64,000 bases of DNA from Schistosoma haematobium (Eukaryota; Platyhelminthes; Trematoda; Strigeidida; Schistosomatidae): contig NC_067196.1 in assembly GCF_000699445.3 (NCBI RefSeq), positions 39,266,616 to 39,330,615 on the forward strand, given 5' to 3'. Below, in pieces: positions 46,936-58,989 of this stretch (positions within the stretch are counted from its first letter, which is position 1; each line of letters opens with the position of its first letter). The notes below the pieces were generated by a model. The model did not search any database and was not told the DNA's origin. It saw only the letters and a program-made list of their open reading frames with translations. The position numbers were made by a program, and so were the translations under genes.

Positions 46936-49593
46936 TTAAATTTGAGTTCTCGAACTGATTTCGTGGATACGCTCCAGGTTGTCCTTATCCTTTTGGAGTG
47001 AGGGGGGAGGTACTATGTTTCCGTACTCGAAATGGGGACGGATGAAAATATTGAAGATTTTATGGAAAGTTCTTCCGTCAAACTGGCCAAAAATGCGCTT
47101 CAATGTTACCAGTGCAAGGTTTGCTCGGAAGGCATTTTTGTGGCAGTTAGCGTAAGACTTTAAATCGTAGGGCACCAAGATTCCTAAATCTTTTTCGACT
47201 TGGAATACTACTAGAGAGGAGTTACCTAAGTTATAACTGTAGTCTGCGACATGTCGCAGATGGACTACTTTACACTTCGAAGTGTTAAAAATAAGTCCGT
47301 TATCGTCTGCACAACTTTGAAGTCGAGTCAGATCCTCCTGAAGTGCCTGTATATCGTCTTGGTTGCGTATCTCTCTCCAAAGTTTCACGTCGTCGGCAAA
47401 AAGTAATGAGTCTGACGTTACCTGTTGAGGAAGATCATTTATGTAGATCAAGAAGAGAAGACGTCCTAGTACTGAGCCCTGGAGGACCTCACTAGGACAT
47501 TCCATAGCCTGAGATAAAGTGAAATTAACCCTGACCTTAAAATGTTGATTTTTCAGGTATGAAGTAAGCCAATCGATTAGAGGCGGTCTGATACCCAATC
47601 ATTTGAGCTTATTGATAAGACATGTATGGTTAACCTTATCAAAAGCTTTTGAGAAATCTAGGTAGATGATATCAGCCTTCCCCTTGTGGTCGAGGATGCT
47701 TGTCCATCTGTCCACCGCAGTCAGCAGGCTTGTAATACAAGAGTAACCCCTCCTGAAACCGTGCTGTTGGGGTGAGAAGAAATTTAAGGACAGCAAATAG
47801 TCATTTATACCATCGCATATCAGGGACTCCATGATTTTTGAGGGTATGGAGAGAAGAGCCACCGGTCAGTAACTTGAAGGTTCGCTGAGTCGACCTCCTT
47901 TGAAAATTGGTGTGATGTGAGCCAGCCTCCAATTTTCCGGTAGTTTTCCTCGACTTAGCGAGTGTGAGAACATTACGCTAAGCGGCGTTGCCAAGATTGA
48001 GGCTGCTTCCCTCAGTATGGCGGAATGGACCATGTCCAGGCCAGGAGAAGTGTCTAATCTTAAGTGCTGTAGTCTCCGGAACACCAAGTCAGCGCTTAGG
48101 TCCACTTCGGAAAATCCTGTGGAATCGCAGATGAAACTGTCATCAGTAAAGTTAATGTCGGTCGGTTGAAATGTCTGAGAGTAATGTTCAGCCAGAAGGT
48201 TAGCGGCGTCGCCATCGTTGTTGGTCGGGCCGTTAAGACCTACCAGTTGAGAAACTCCTGTTTTGGCTTGACGAAGAGAGGCTGCATAACGGAATAAGCT
48301 TCTAGGGTTAGAGGCGAATTTGTCCATAAGCTTTGTTTGGTACTGAAGCCTGTCTTCTCTTATAGCCTTCGTGCATATGTTCCTGATATGTTTATATTGC
48401 CTATACGCTCCGTCGTTATCAGTTCGTTTGTATTCCGCCCAACAGTGTCTTTTGCGGCTTAGCAGGCGAAGAGTACGGTTCTTGATTATTGTAGGTGGCT
48501 TGCAGCTTTCGGGAACCGTTTGAGGAACTGAATGGTTTGTAGCACGTAGGAGCGTGTGCAGTGAGAAGTCCCAATGACCGTCCACATCGAGTTGGGGGTG
48601 AACATCCCAAACTACCTGTTTTAGATAGTCGTGTAGAGCTGGCACATTCAACCGTTTAAAATTCCAACGTAAGTTATTGGTAGGGTGTCTTAGCTTAGTT
48701 TTGCTGACAAAACTGAAGACTATGACGGCATGATCGCTTTTACCCAGAGGGGCCAAGATTGAGAGGTTGTCAACTAGGAATTCTTCATTTGTGAATACAC
48801 AGTCTAAGCGCGATGGTTTCTGACTGTTTCTCCAACGAGTTGCCGACCTCACATTTTTGAACAATCCCAAGTCATCGATGAGGTTGAAGAACCGAGCTTC
48901 AATTGAGTTGTCGTCTCCAGTATACGTGTGTTCCGCGAAGTTGACTCTAGGGAGATTAAATTCCCTTAGAATCAGGATGTGTGTGAAACCGAGACGAGTA
49001 GAGCGGGATAGTCCTTCCAGCATACGACTATCGTACTCGATGTCGGCAGTTGGCTTCCTGTAAATGACTCCGACTAGACACCTCGAAGTACTAGACAATC
49101 TTACAGAGCTCCATATAGATTCCTCAAGATTGTTAAACTCGAGGTTATGAACTTGGTGCACCTCCAAGCAAGAACGTATGTAAACAGCTACTCCGCCCAC
49201 AATTCCTGATTTTCTGTCATTGCTGGACAAAGACATCAAAGGTAATGCTAACTCATGGTCCGAGAATCGAGAAGATATCCAGGTTTCAGATATTCCTATC
49301 AGATGGGCCTCATTAGCATTGTTAAGTTCACGTACTCCATCCAATTTGTTTGGTAGACTCGCGGCGTTCATGTATAAGTAGTTTATGCTTTCAATTTGGA
49401 ATGCGTGAGCTTCGTCCTGTTTGTCTGTATGAGCCGTACGTAAAAGGACAGGTAACCCACCTATATGAGGTTTGCCGAGGTGGTAGACCCTGTCCTTTAC
49501 ACGTTTTTTATCGTCCAGACAGTCCACAAGTGGAATGGTCAGCTCCAACTTGCCTTTGTGTTTGGTCCTAGCTTCGTATGGCCTATCCGGGTG

Positions 49594-49634
<41 letters not shown>

Positions 49635-50220
49635 TGGCTTCCAGGTGGCAGTCGACGTCTGTTGGCACAAAATGCTTCCAGAGTTGCGGCCGCCATATGG
49701 GAAGATGGGAAGGTATCTTCATTAGACGGGGACTAGAATCACCATCCTTCTTGGCTAGTCTCGTCACATGCTGAGTCAGTATGTGTTTGAGCCTCAAGGA
49801 CTGTTCGATGAATTTCCATTCCCTGATGTCAGTTTTTGATTGAGTAGGGTCCTTATTTTCCGGTATACCTTGCACGATTATATTCCTCCCGCAGAAAAAC
49901 TGATCGTGAGATTCTTTGGGGATGTTCCGGATGAGATAGCGCTCAGAATACGGTATGTCAGGCAGTATTCTTACATTCCCATCCGATTTCAGTAAATGAC
50001 TCGCTAGTAAGACATCCTCAACGTCGGTAGCATTTATAAGTGTTACACGAAGTAGCCTCGGGTGATTTTGATGTTTAGATTCCTTTCCCCGAGTGAGCCG
50101 TGTGACTGTCAAAGGCTCTATTCTTGGAAGTTCAAGTTTCTTGTTCAATTCTCCCCAGAGCATCCTATCATTTTTGTCCTGCAAACTGAGAGGAAGGTCA
50201 GGGTTGCCTTTGAAGTTCAT
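46936..50220 (-). pseudogene. CR1-like ORF2, two in-frame stops
   Basis: Frame pieces 50220-47866 (784 codons), 47862-47599 and 47598-46936 lie in one register, separated only by TGA at 47863-47865 and at 47596-47598. The N-terminal ~260 residues are ORF1-like and include a leucine tract (see 49597-49634). The endonuclease spans SINYLYMNAASLPNK to GKSDHAVIVF, with the usual GDFN box reading REFN. RT motifs YLDFSKAFDKVNH and LLFADDVKLWREI are intact. The stops fall where the family has Arg (SY-R-PVALLSI; KLK-R-LGI), consistent with CGA to TGA changes. Confidence 0.88.
49597..49634. repeat. In-frame (TTA)n microsatellite inside the CR1-like ORF
   Basis: A 38-bp TAA run on the plus strand is read on the minus strand as about twelve TTA leucine codons. 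It keeps the reading frame of the 784-codon ORF, between ORF1-like and endonuclease regions. Confidence 0.95.
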
Positions 50221-50737
50221 GACTATGAGAGAGTCATCACGAACCGTTATTGTCGTCCCAGGTTTTCCGGTGCGTTCAGGTTAAGCACCTTGTTGTTTGG
50301 AGGTTGAAGCACGTTTATGAATCCTTGGCTCTTTGATGACCGTACGGACATTCTTGGGGGTAGACCGTGCGAATAGATCACCAGTTGACTTCCGTTCAAC
50401 AGCTGGGATGTTCAACTTAGACTGTGACGTCTGGTCCTTTTTAGCTCTTTTAACATGGGTCCAATCACCTAGTTTTCGGGAACCACTGTCGCGTTCAAGG
50501 ACCTTGAGCTGTGAGGCCCGAGTTTGCTGAGGGAGTCGAGTACCGTCATCGTAATCATGGTGCTGAGTTTCAGCGTGTCATCATTAATGCTGTTGCATGC
50601 TCCGTCGTTGGTAGACCTATCGACATCCCTGTTCTCGTATTCAATACGCTCTCTTGTTTATCTACCCATTTTTTGACTGTCTTCCCAAGTTTGCCGACAA
50701 CTTGCTCTGCAGACCTGTCAGTAGGACAATGATATTA

Positions 50738-51530
50738 CTCAGTCAGTTAGTCAGCTACAACGTAGGACCACGCACATATGTGCATCGGTCCAGGTTGCCA
50801 TACCTCATTAACACAACAAAATGGACACCGGATTCATAATACTTAATTCAGAGGTGGTAATATATAAAAGAAAGATTGCAATAAGGATATAGTACAGGAA
50901 GAAAGAATTAGTTCGTAGAAAAAAGATATGAAGTGATTTTAATCTCTTATTTTAAGGGAAGATAGAGTGTGTATACACCGACGCCACTGTGATCGATTCT
51001 GAGCCATGTCACCAAAAAGTCTCTAACCATCGGTAACGGTAGTCACGCGGACCCCAACCAAGTAGTCTGCATCTACCAACATGGCTCAGACTAGAAGTTA
51101 GTGACTTCAAGCACTGATGCCACGTTTTGGTTTGGCCACCCCTAACCTTCTTCCAACCATTCCCAACACCGGTTAGCATTGCACGTCGTGGTAATCGGTA
51201 TTCAGGCATACGTAACACGTGGCCCAACCATCTCAGTCGATGAAGATTCACAACCTCATCAACTGATTTACCACCATTCTCTAATACCTTGCGTCTAACC
51301 TCACTATTACTTACCCGGTGATCCCAGCAGACACCAGCACTATTTCTAAGGCATCTGTGGTCAAATACTAGTAGCTTACGAGTGTCTTCTACTCTTAATG
51401 GCCATGTTTCGCTACCGTAAATTAAAACAGAACGGACTGCCGCGCAGTATACTCGTCCTTTTATTGATAGACGGATATCTCGCCTTCGCCATAGGTGACG
51501 TAAGTTAGCAAAAGCCAAGTGAGCTTATAT
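50738..51530 (-). mobile_element. RTE-like 3' end
   Basis: A truncated minus-strand copy starting at its 3' end next to 'cagtcagttagtcag' (50741-50755). The C-terminal frame 51009-51518 contains LRHLWRRRDIRLSIKG, LIYGSETWPLRVED and [19 protein letters not shown]. It is the best-preserved C-terminal region of this family in the window: 169 codons without a stop. It ends abruptly near 51530. Confidence 0.8.
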
Positions 51531-52069
51531 TACTCAGCAAGACTACAGCATCCGCGCTGTATGTAACACATTCCCACTTATGACCCGACTTGCTGAGTCT
51601 GTTGTAAGCAGTTGCTGTGAGAACTGTGCACGCTTCGTGGAACCAACCTTTGCAGTTGTCTCACTGCATGCCAGATGTAACAGCAAAACGGCATCCAGGT
51701 CGTTTGCATAAATTTTTCATGACTGTATTGACGTAAACTGTGTTGTAGATGCTAGCAAGAGCCTAAGACCGTAAAAAATACACTGAAAAGCACAATAAAA
51801 AGGGACAAAAATGGATAAAACGGATGAGATAAACTGAACTAGTCTTTAAGTGAAAAAATAAAAAAAACCGAATGGTAAGCTGAAGCGAAACCACAGTTAA
51901 CTATAAAACTGGGTGAAACTCAAAAACAAGAAATCTACCGAACGTAGAGCTCAGGAGAGATTCTTCTGGTCAGAAATGGTACTTTTATTGCATAAGATTA
52001 GAGCAAAAGTTTCACAGATGCAAATCGCGTTATGGAAAAACTTCCCGTTATGGTAACCTATGCTTATTA
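51531..52069. other. No identifiable feature
   Basis: Roughly 540 bp without a recognisable domain; borders of the fragments on both sides are sharp. Confidence 0.35.
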
Positions 52070-53115
52070 ACGATGATCCAAGGTTAGTTTCAGTTTCAGT
52101 TTCGTAAGGACAGGAGGCTTGGTAGCTTGTGTTAGTCCTGGCAATGGTGATCCCTCAGTTGATACAACTTTCTTTCGAAAGGGTCGACCGATGGAGCCTC
52201 AATCACATGCTGAGGTAATGAATTCCACGCGTTGATGATTCGATGTGAAAGTCGATAGTCAGCTGACAAGTAATTTGTTCTAGACTTGTGAACATTTTTG
52301 GAGTGTCTTCGTAAATTCTCTGTTTTGGAAGTCAAGAAAATGAGGGCATATCAGGTGCAGATTTATCACTAAGCAATTTGAAAACTATGATCAAGTCGCC
52401 TCTAGTTCTACGATATGACAACGGGAATAGGTTTAGCTTGACCAGTCGAGCATCATAAGGAAGCTTCGCTATTCCGGGAATCGGCTTAGTTTCTGTTTTC
52501 TGAACCTTTTCCAAAAGCTCACTCTTTTTTAAGCAGGGGCTAGCCGCTTGTATGCAGTACTCAAGTTTAGGACGCACGAACACAGCCTACAAATTCAAAG
52601 AAGTTTTAGCGTCGACACGGCTAAAAGCCCTAGGTATTGACCATAAGGTTCTAAAGCCTTTGGCGGCTATCGCACGGCAGTGTGCAGTAGTCTTTTGGTC
52701 TTGGCTAACGATGACTCCCAAGTCATTATGTGTCTGGACAACATATGGCTCAGTGTTATTCATGGTGTATGTATCCGTACCTTGATGACCGATATGCATC
52801 ACAACACACTTGGAAGTATTTATCGGCAACTGCCAGGTTTGAGACCATTCAGATCATTTCTTCAGGTCATTTTGGAGTTCTAAGCTACCACCCTTACATC
52901 GTATCGTTCTCCGTATTTTGACATCGTCAGCATATAGCAAGAGCGATGATGATGGGAGATGAGGAAGGTCATTTACATACAAGAGGAATAGCACTGGCCC
53001 CAAAACTGTACCCTGGGGCACCCCACTAAACACAGTTTCTCAGCTAGATAACTTTGAGTTCACCCGTCAAAAGTTTTGCTGAAATCAATATGGGCTACGT
53101 CTACTGGTAACTTTT
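52070..53115 (-). mobile_element. CR1-like 3' half
   Basis: Minus-strand frames 52587-52829, 52332-52583 and 52132-52335 cover RT thumb and tail: INTSKCVVMHIGHQ, NDLGVIVSQDQKT, FVRPKLEYCIQAASP, LNLFPLSYRRTRGDL and RIINAWNSLPQHV. Upstream, 52880-53060 carries GVPQGTVLGPVLFLLYVNDL and LLLYADDVKI in decayed frames. The 3' end has a short 'cagttt'-type repeat near 52085-52105. The 5' part is missing. Confidence 0.8.
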
Positions 53116-53119
53116 GGTC

Positions 53120-53627
53120 CTTAAGAGCGCATCAGCTTTCACGAGCGACTAATAAGTTAGTGAGACAAGTTTCTTCTGTAGCCCGTTTTCTAAACGGTAT
53201 CCAGCAGGAAACGCCTAGAAGCCGCAGTCGCAAGGCTCGATCGGTTTCTAGCGGGAAACATAACCTGACCTCCCAAATCGTCGACAACCCTCCGGAATCC
53301 CACAGTATGTTTGACGCAACCGTGGTTGCTTCTCCTAGCAGCGTTGACGAGTGGGAAGGAAGAAACAACATAGCGATATAAAAGGGAATCCTGCTGCCAT
53401 AAAGTTAGCCGGGAAATCGAAGGCTGATCACAGTGACAGATCAGTTATTTTTCATAGAATGAAGGAGAGTGAAAGCTCTGAACCAAAAACTCGATTTCGG
53501 CATGACATTGTGCTGATAAAACAACTACTTAATCAACTCATGCCTCAAAATATCCCCGGAGTCACCTTACTAAAGGTGTACAGACTAGGTAGTCTAGCGA
53601 ACTTGAAGCCTAATCAATACAGAATAT
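53120..53627 (+). pseudogene. CR1-like ORF1 fragment, head-to-head with the 3' half
   Basis: Two overlapping plus-strand frames (53076-53381 and 53351-53629) encode an SR/basic-rich stretch (RSRSRKARSVSSGKH) and then DRSVIFHRMKESES, DIVLIKQLLNQLMP and GVTLLKVYRLG. The last pattern resembles the ORF1-like start of CR1-type elements. It ends at a sharp boundary where another CR1 fragment begins in the opposite direction. Confidence 0.55.
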
Positions 53628-53780
53628 AGTCAGCTGACAAGTAATTTGTTTTGAGTGTGAATATTTTTAGAGTGTCCTCGCAAATTCTCTGTTATGGAAG
53701 AGACAAAAAGTAAGAGTATATCAAATGCAAATTAATCGCTAAGTAACTTAAAAACGTTCATCATATCACCTCTAGTTGCG
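53628..53780 (-). mobile_element. CR1-like fragment
   Basis: 'gtcagctgacaagtaatttg' and the following 140 bp match 52256-52400 and 61322-61470. It is a short internal piece of the CR1-like 3' region, ending at the presumed 5' boundary of the next element. Confidence 0.75.
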
Positions 53781-54112
53781 GCGCGAACTTTGAAAGTGGT
53801 AACATTTTTTTCACGTGGTTTAGGAATTCTTCGACTTGCTCTTTTGTAGGGTGTATTATGCTGTGATTATCATCCTGTCCTGTACATCGGGAACATCTCA
53901 CCTCGAAACATAAGAAAAGAAACGTATTTTTATTCGACGGACAATTACCAGTTCGTATTGTACCTATTGCGGACTTAAGTCGTAAATAGGTCTGCAATTT
54001 ATTATATACTCACAGTCTCTAATCCTAGTATTAACCAGGTTAATACTTAATAACAACTAATACTCAGATATATTTAATTTAACGAGCACTATGCTCACTT
54101 TTTTTTCATATC
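53781..54112 (+). other. Presumed 5' leader of the two-ORF element
   Basis: Between the CR1 fragment and the start of ORF1. A minus-strand frame at 53761-53997 (with CFEVRCSRCTGQDDN) is open but antisense to the element and unexplained. The true 5' end is uncertain. Confidence 0.4.
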
Positions 54113-55981
54113 ATGTTTAATAACTCCAGTAAAAGAGGAATTTCACCAACTTCTAAGCCAAATAAAAGGTCCAAATCTGTAACCCCTACAACTGACGACT
54201 CAGTGCTTGACAATGTCGAACCTTTAACTACTGAAAAATATGTGTATTGTACACAAATGTCTCTATCGTCACCAGATTCTCCATGTCGCAGCCCCTCTAT
54301 CTTTACGTGCAGTATGCCAACAGTAAGACTGGTTGACATACAAGACACTATACCTACGTGCATTGAAAAGTCAGCACAGTCTACTAGACAGTATGTGCTA
54401 CCAAGGCCTAAGTCTAAAATTTCAAAAACTAAATAGTCCAATGGTCCACCTCATACACACCAAAATACTGATAGATATAGTAATGACATCCGACAGCTAC
54501 AAAACTCTCTATCCGAAATTAACGGCAAACTTGAGCAATTAGCACCCCTCACTCATATATGGGGCCTTGATACAGACAGAAATCTTGAGCAACTCACTAA
54601 AGCTGAGTGTATTTTTGAGTTTGTGGCTGAAGAAGTGACGAAGAGAGTAATGTCCTCCTTCAATGCAGTTGTGTATAACCTCCCCGACCGCACACACCCA
54701 TCTAAGTCAAGAGATATTTGCCTTAGAGCATGCGGTATGCCTAACGTTAACTGCAAAGTCATCCGCCTTAGAAAAAAGTCAGACAGATCAACTTGCCCCC
54801 TCTTGTTTATGTTTGGCTGTTGTAACGATGCTAAGCAGTTTATTGATTTGAGCAAAAACATTAGCTCACTAATTCCATACAAAAATACAAAAGTCACTCC
54901 AGACCTTACGCCCTGTCAACGTCGTGTAAGAAGACGCGAAGCGATAGAATTGAATGGGAGTGTTACAGTTAATAATCAGCCAGAGACAGTTTGCAACACA
55001 GCAAATAGTTTAAAACACACGAACAATAAGCATGACACCACTCCACATACGGCTGATCACTCTGTTGATCTAGATGAGTCTACAGATCAGAAACCTTTGG
55101 ATAAGATACGGACCCCAACTGACACCAAAAACCATAACGACATGACTAATCCCAGCTGTTCATTCAGTAATGTACTAAAATGTGAGTCGTGTAACAACAC
55201 ACGTGCAACTAAACCTATACACTTGAAAATTTGTCCTCCTAAAGACATTCCACAAGTAGACTTGAATGAACGTAAGTTCATCTCACAAAGACAACGAAAG
55301 AATCCCGCTCTGAAAATAAAGGGTGGGAAGACAAAACTCATGATACCGAATAGGGAAACACGTAAGATTGAACCCAACTACTCTATAGGTATCCCAAAAA
55401 CAGTGAACAGGTTCTCCCCGCTGCTATCGTATAACTTGCCTTCAACACCTCCAAGTTGCAAAAAGGGTGGTGGGCTTCAACGTAGCAAGCCTTCTTACAC
55501 GCAGACTAACGAAAACTACCAGAGAACTGGCCACCCAAATCACCCCCTGAAGCCTAACACCATAAATAAGAACGGTAATAATGGGCTTCTCACTCCACAC
55601 CCTACCTACATTCCCCAGGATCGCAACTGTAATTACTCTCAAAAAGAAAACTTCTCATACCCTTTAGTACCGACCCATCACATAACAACGGCTCCCATGT
55701 ATAACAACAGTCGCAACTCCTCCCAGTTACGCGTAGCAGACCCCTCTCGCGCTAACGTAAATAGCCATAACAGGGGCTATGAGTCTAATCATCAAGACTA
55801 TTTTGTAAATAACCATACACTTCACAGTAGGCCTGTACAAGATTTTTTTGGAATAAGACCCCTAGTGACACCTCTGTTGAAGCATATAGCCCAGGTTATT
55901 TCAAACCACATGCAAACCATAAATTTGTTTCCTCCGTACAGTTTCCATCACAGAGTACTCCCACCCTTTCCTCCTGGGTAA
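54113..55981 (+). pseudogene. ORF1 of a CR1/jockey-type element, one stop
   Basis: The frame runs from ATG 54113 to TAA 55981 with a single TAG at 54434-54436; reading through it gives 622 residues. It opens with a basic, Ser/Thr-rich region, has a short coiled-coil-like stretch after the stop (DIRQLQNSLSEINGKLEQL), and then a cysteine cluster CESCNN and a long Asn/Pro/Ser-rich tail, as in RNA-binding ORF1 proteins. The stop most simply reflects CAG to TAG. Near its end lies a T7 run (55843-55849) from which the -1 frame is open into ORF2. Confidence 0.8.
55843..55849 (+). promoter_or_regulatory. Candidate -1 ribosomal frameshift site (T TTT TTT)
   Basis: In the ORF1 frame the seven T's are phased GA[T TTT TTT] GG, the X XXY YYZ arrangement of -1 slippery sites. 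After a -1 slip the frame reads WNKTPSDTSVEAYSPGYFKP and continues without a stop to the ORF2 ATG at 56053 and on. The zero frame ends 44 codons later at 55981. A one-base deletion in the T run explains the same data. Confidence 0.45.
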
Positions 55982-56052
55982 ACTCCCCAATCAACTTCAC
56001 CAGCTCATTTGATACATCTCCCAATAAGTTTAACTATCAAAATACCGAGCTA

Positions 56053-58989
56053 ATGAAGAACATCCAATCCCTCACATCAAACTCATCTTACACTCGCGAG
56101 GGTTACGATGACTTTATCCGAAATACCCTCACCCATTTTAACTTAGTAGGCCACTTGCTTAATATATGTCTTATCAACGCTCGATCGATCTGCAACAAAA
56201 AGACGGATTTAGCCCTGTTTGTATCCATATATCAACCATCAGTTATTATGATATCTGAAGCATGGACTAACAGTAATATTTCCGACCGAAGCATATCTCT
56301 AGATAACTATTCCCTATATAGAAGCGATAGATTGAATGGACGAGGCGGAGGATGCCTTATTTACGCTCACTCTAGCCTGAACTCACTGCTATGTGATATG
56401 CCTGAACTAAACAAACTGAAGGATTCGGTGTGGATTGTATTAAAGCCGTTGAATTCCGTTACCTTACTGCTCGGCTGTGTTTATCGTCAACCTAACGCAT
56501 CAATAGATGAAATAGCAGTATTATCGGAGGTATTCACACTAGCATCATCCCTCTCATTCACAGGCAAGCTCATTTGTGGTGACTTCAATATGCCCGAAAT
56601 TTCTTGGCTGCCAGTCAAAGCGCCGAGACGTTATGAATCATTTATTGAATGTCTAGAGCTTGGACAATGGACTCAGTATGTCCATAGCCCTACCAGACAT
56701 CAAAACATCTTAGACTTAGTCTTTACCAGTGGCCTCATCCCCAATACTTTGTATATTGGAAAAAAGTTCCCAGGTAGTGATCATAACATTGTCATATGCA
56801 GTCTTAATGTAAAAGCCACAACCGATAGAAGTAAAACCGCAATACTTCGTAGAAACTTTCGCAAGGTTGATTGGAATAACTTCCACAATTACCTAAGAAG
56901 CACTGATTGGAGAACTTTCTTTACCTCAAGCAATACCGACACATTAACCAATATATTTTATCACAACATCAAAAGTATCATCAACAACATCGCACCTTTA
57001 GAATACTGTAAACCTATGTTCTCCAAAGATCTCTATATACCGGTCAGTACAAGAAGACGTCTTCAAAGACATTGTACTCGATTCCACAACTTAAATGACT
57101 TTTCCTCTTTAGTAACGATGACAGAAATACTTGTCCGAACAGAGGCAATAAGTAAACAAAAAGCAGTAGCACAGGAAAAACGTGCAGTTGAACTTAATAA
57201 TAACTCCTCTGCACTCACCATACTACTCCAAAATAAACTTAAACGCTCTAAATCGAGAGGGAGTATATTCATTAAAGGCAAACAAGTATACGAAGATCCC
57301 AAACTTATCACAGAATTATTCAGTGAACATTTTTGTTTCTCACTAACTAACGAAAAACCATTTAATGATTCAGAACCAATCCCAGTAACTCCCTGTGAAA
57401 TTACTAATGTAGAATTCAGTGTACAAAATATCTCCAAGGCAATCAGTACATTGAAACACTCCTACACTGATGGACCAGATGGTATTCCATCTAGCATGCT
57501 AAAACGTGGAGGTGATGATATGTGTGTTTTGCTTCTCAAACTATTCGCGATATCACTCTCTTCAGCGTGTTACCCTACTGCCTGGAAAACTACACATATC
57601 ATTCCCAAAATTAAAACAGGACCTGAAGCAAACGTTGAAAATTACCGGCCTATAAACATAACTTCAGTGGTATCCAGAGTGATGGAAAAAGTAGTTAAGG
57701 CGGCTGTAGTCCAACATCTATTAACTAACAATCTCTTGTCGACCTCCCAGCATGGATTTCTTAGGTCCAGATCATGCGATACATGCCTAGTAGACTACCT
57801 GAATGATATAACTCTGAAACGAGACAGCGGACTCCTTGTATCAGTCCTATTTCTAGACTTTAAGAAAGCCTTTGATAAGGTCCCACACAAAAGGCTACTC
57901 GTAAAACTAAAGTCCTTCGGAATACACAACCCACTGTACTCATAGTTTGCTTCGTTCTTAACAGAACGTAAACAGATGGTAAAGTACAATGACTGTCTCT
58001 CGTCCCCTAGACCAATCTCCAGTGGAGTCATCCAGGGAAGCGTATTAGGGCCACTTTTGTTTCTTATGTATATAAACGATATATGTAACACCATAGAATT
58101 TGGGAAACCATACTTATATGCTGATGATCTCAAAATAGTATACAGCTATAAGCCTGAGACACTAAGCGAAAGTGTATCTCAGATCCAAAAGGACCTCAAT
58201 AACTTAACTATCTGGAGTGGGAAATGACAATTACCATTTAACCTCAACAAGTGCGGCATCATGCACTTTGGAAAGCATCCCTATAAACCGCAACTTCACT
58301 TAAATGAAAGTATAGTCCAAACACTCGAATCAGTACACGATTTAGGAATTAATTACACAGGAAGCCTGAACTTTGAAGAACATGCCTCCTCTATTATTTC
58401 TAAATCTAGACGGCTAATTGGCTTTATAATGAAAAACTTTTTCACAACAGAGGCTAAGCTTACTCTCTACAAAATATGTGTACGACCCTCCCTTGAATAC
58501 TGCTCTTTTGTCTTCTCTAATATGAATATCACAGACAAGATAAGAGTAGAAGATGTTCAAAGACGTTTCACACGTCAACTACTAGGATGTAACTCGAATC
58601 TCGATTACACAGACAGATGTAAGCATCTATCTTTAGAACCTTTATGGCACCGTAGGCTAAAGAACAATTTAATATTTCTCTACAAAGCGATATATGGGCT
58701 CTCCTTTCTAGCCTCCTGCCCGACTATCACCCACGACCCAGCCTATAGACTTAGAAACAACGCATATATACTACTTACCGTAAAACACCAAAAACAAATG
58801 CGTTGTAAGTTCTTTACAGTACGGTACAGTTTATTGTGGAACAGGCTGCCAATGCCTATCCGTAACTGTGATACGTTTACCAGATTCAAAAAGCTAATAA
58901 CCCTATTTCTAGACTCCAAAGAGCTTCAACATTTCCTTGAACTCCCGCCCACCAATGAGGCACTTTATTACGGACCGCCTAGTATCTAG
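56053..58989 (+). pseudogene. ORF2 (endonuclease-RT) of a CR1/jockey-type element, two stops
   Basis: One register from 56053 to 58989 (979 codons) is interrupted only by TAG at 57943-57945 and TGA at 58225-58227. Endonuclease: LINARSICNKKTDL, ISEAWTN, LICGDFNMPEISW and GSDHNIVIC, with all catalytic residues in place. RT: DGPDGIPSSMLK, ENYRPINITS, FLDFKKAFDKV, GVIQGSVLGPLLFLMYIND and YLYADDLKIV. Thumb: RPSLEYCSFVF. Both stops lie where Trp is expected (S-W-FASFL; GK-W-QLPFN), so each can be a TGG change. It is the best-preserved element in the window, with an ORF2 close to full length. Confidence 0.9.

Larger units (their letters stand above)
46362..50720 (-). mobile_element. CR1-like non-LTR retrotransposon, nearly complete
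   Basis: Minus-strand element of about 4.4 kb. From the 5' end: an ORF1-like region (about 50282-50720), a long ORF2 frame beginning at 50220 with the endonuclease and RT start, then the RT palm and a decayed C-terminal tail down to 46362 (YEEHLHSLNLYQLEYRRLRG). Only single stop codons interrupt the RT, so it is younger than the copy at 25-28 kb. Its 3' end ('gaggcctgtgttaatcctg') resembles the family end at 52070. Confidence 0.85.

Noticed and set aside
47866..50220. 784-codon frame as a host gene
   Set aside because: It contains endonuclease and reverse transcriptase motifs throughout and is part of a CR1-like element.
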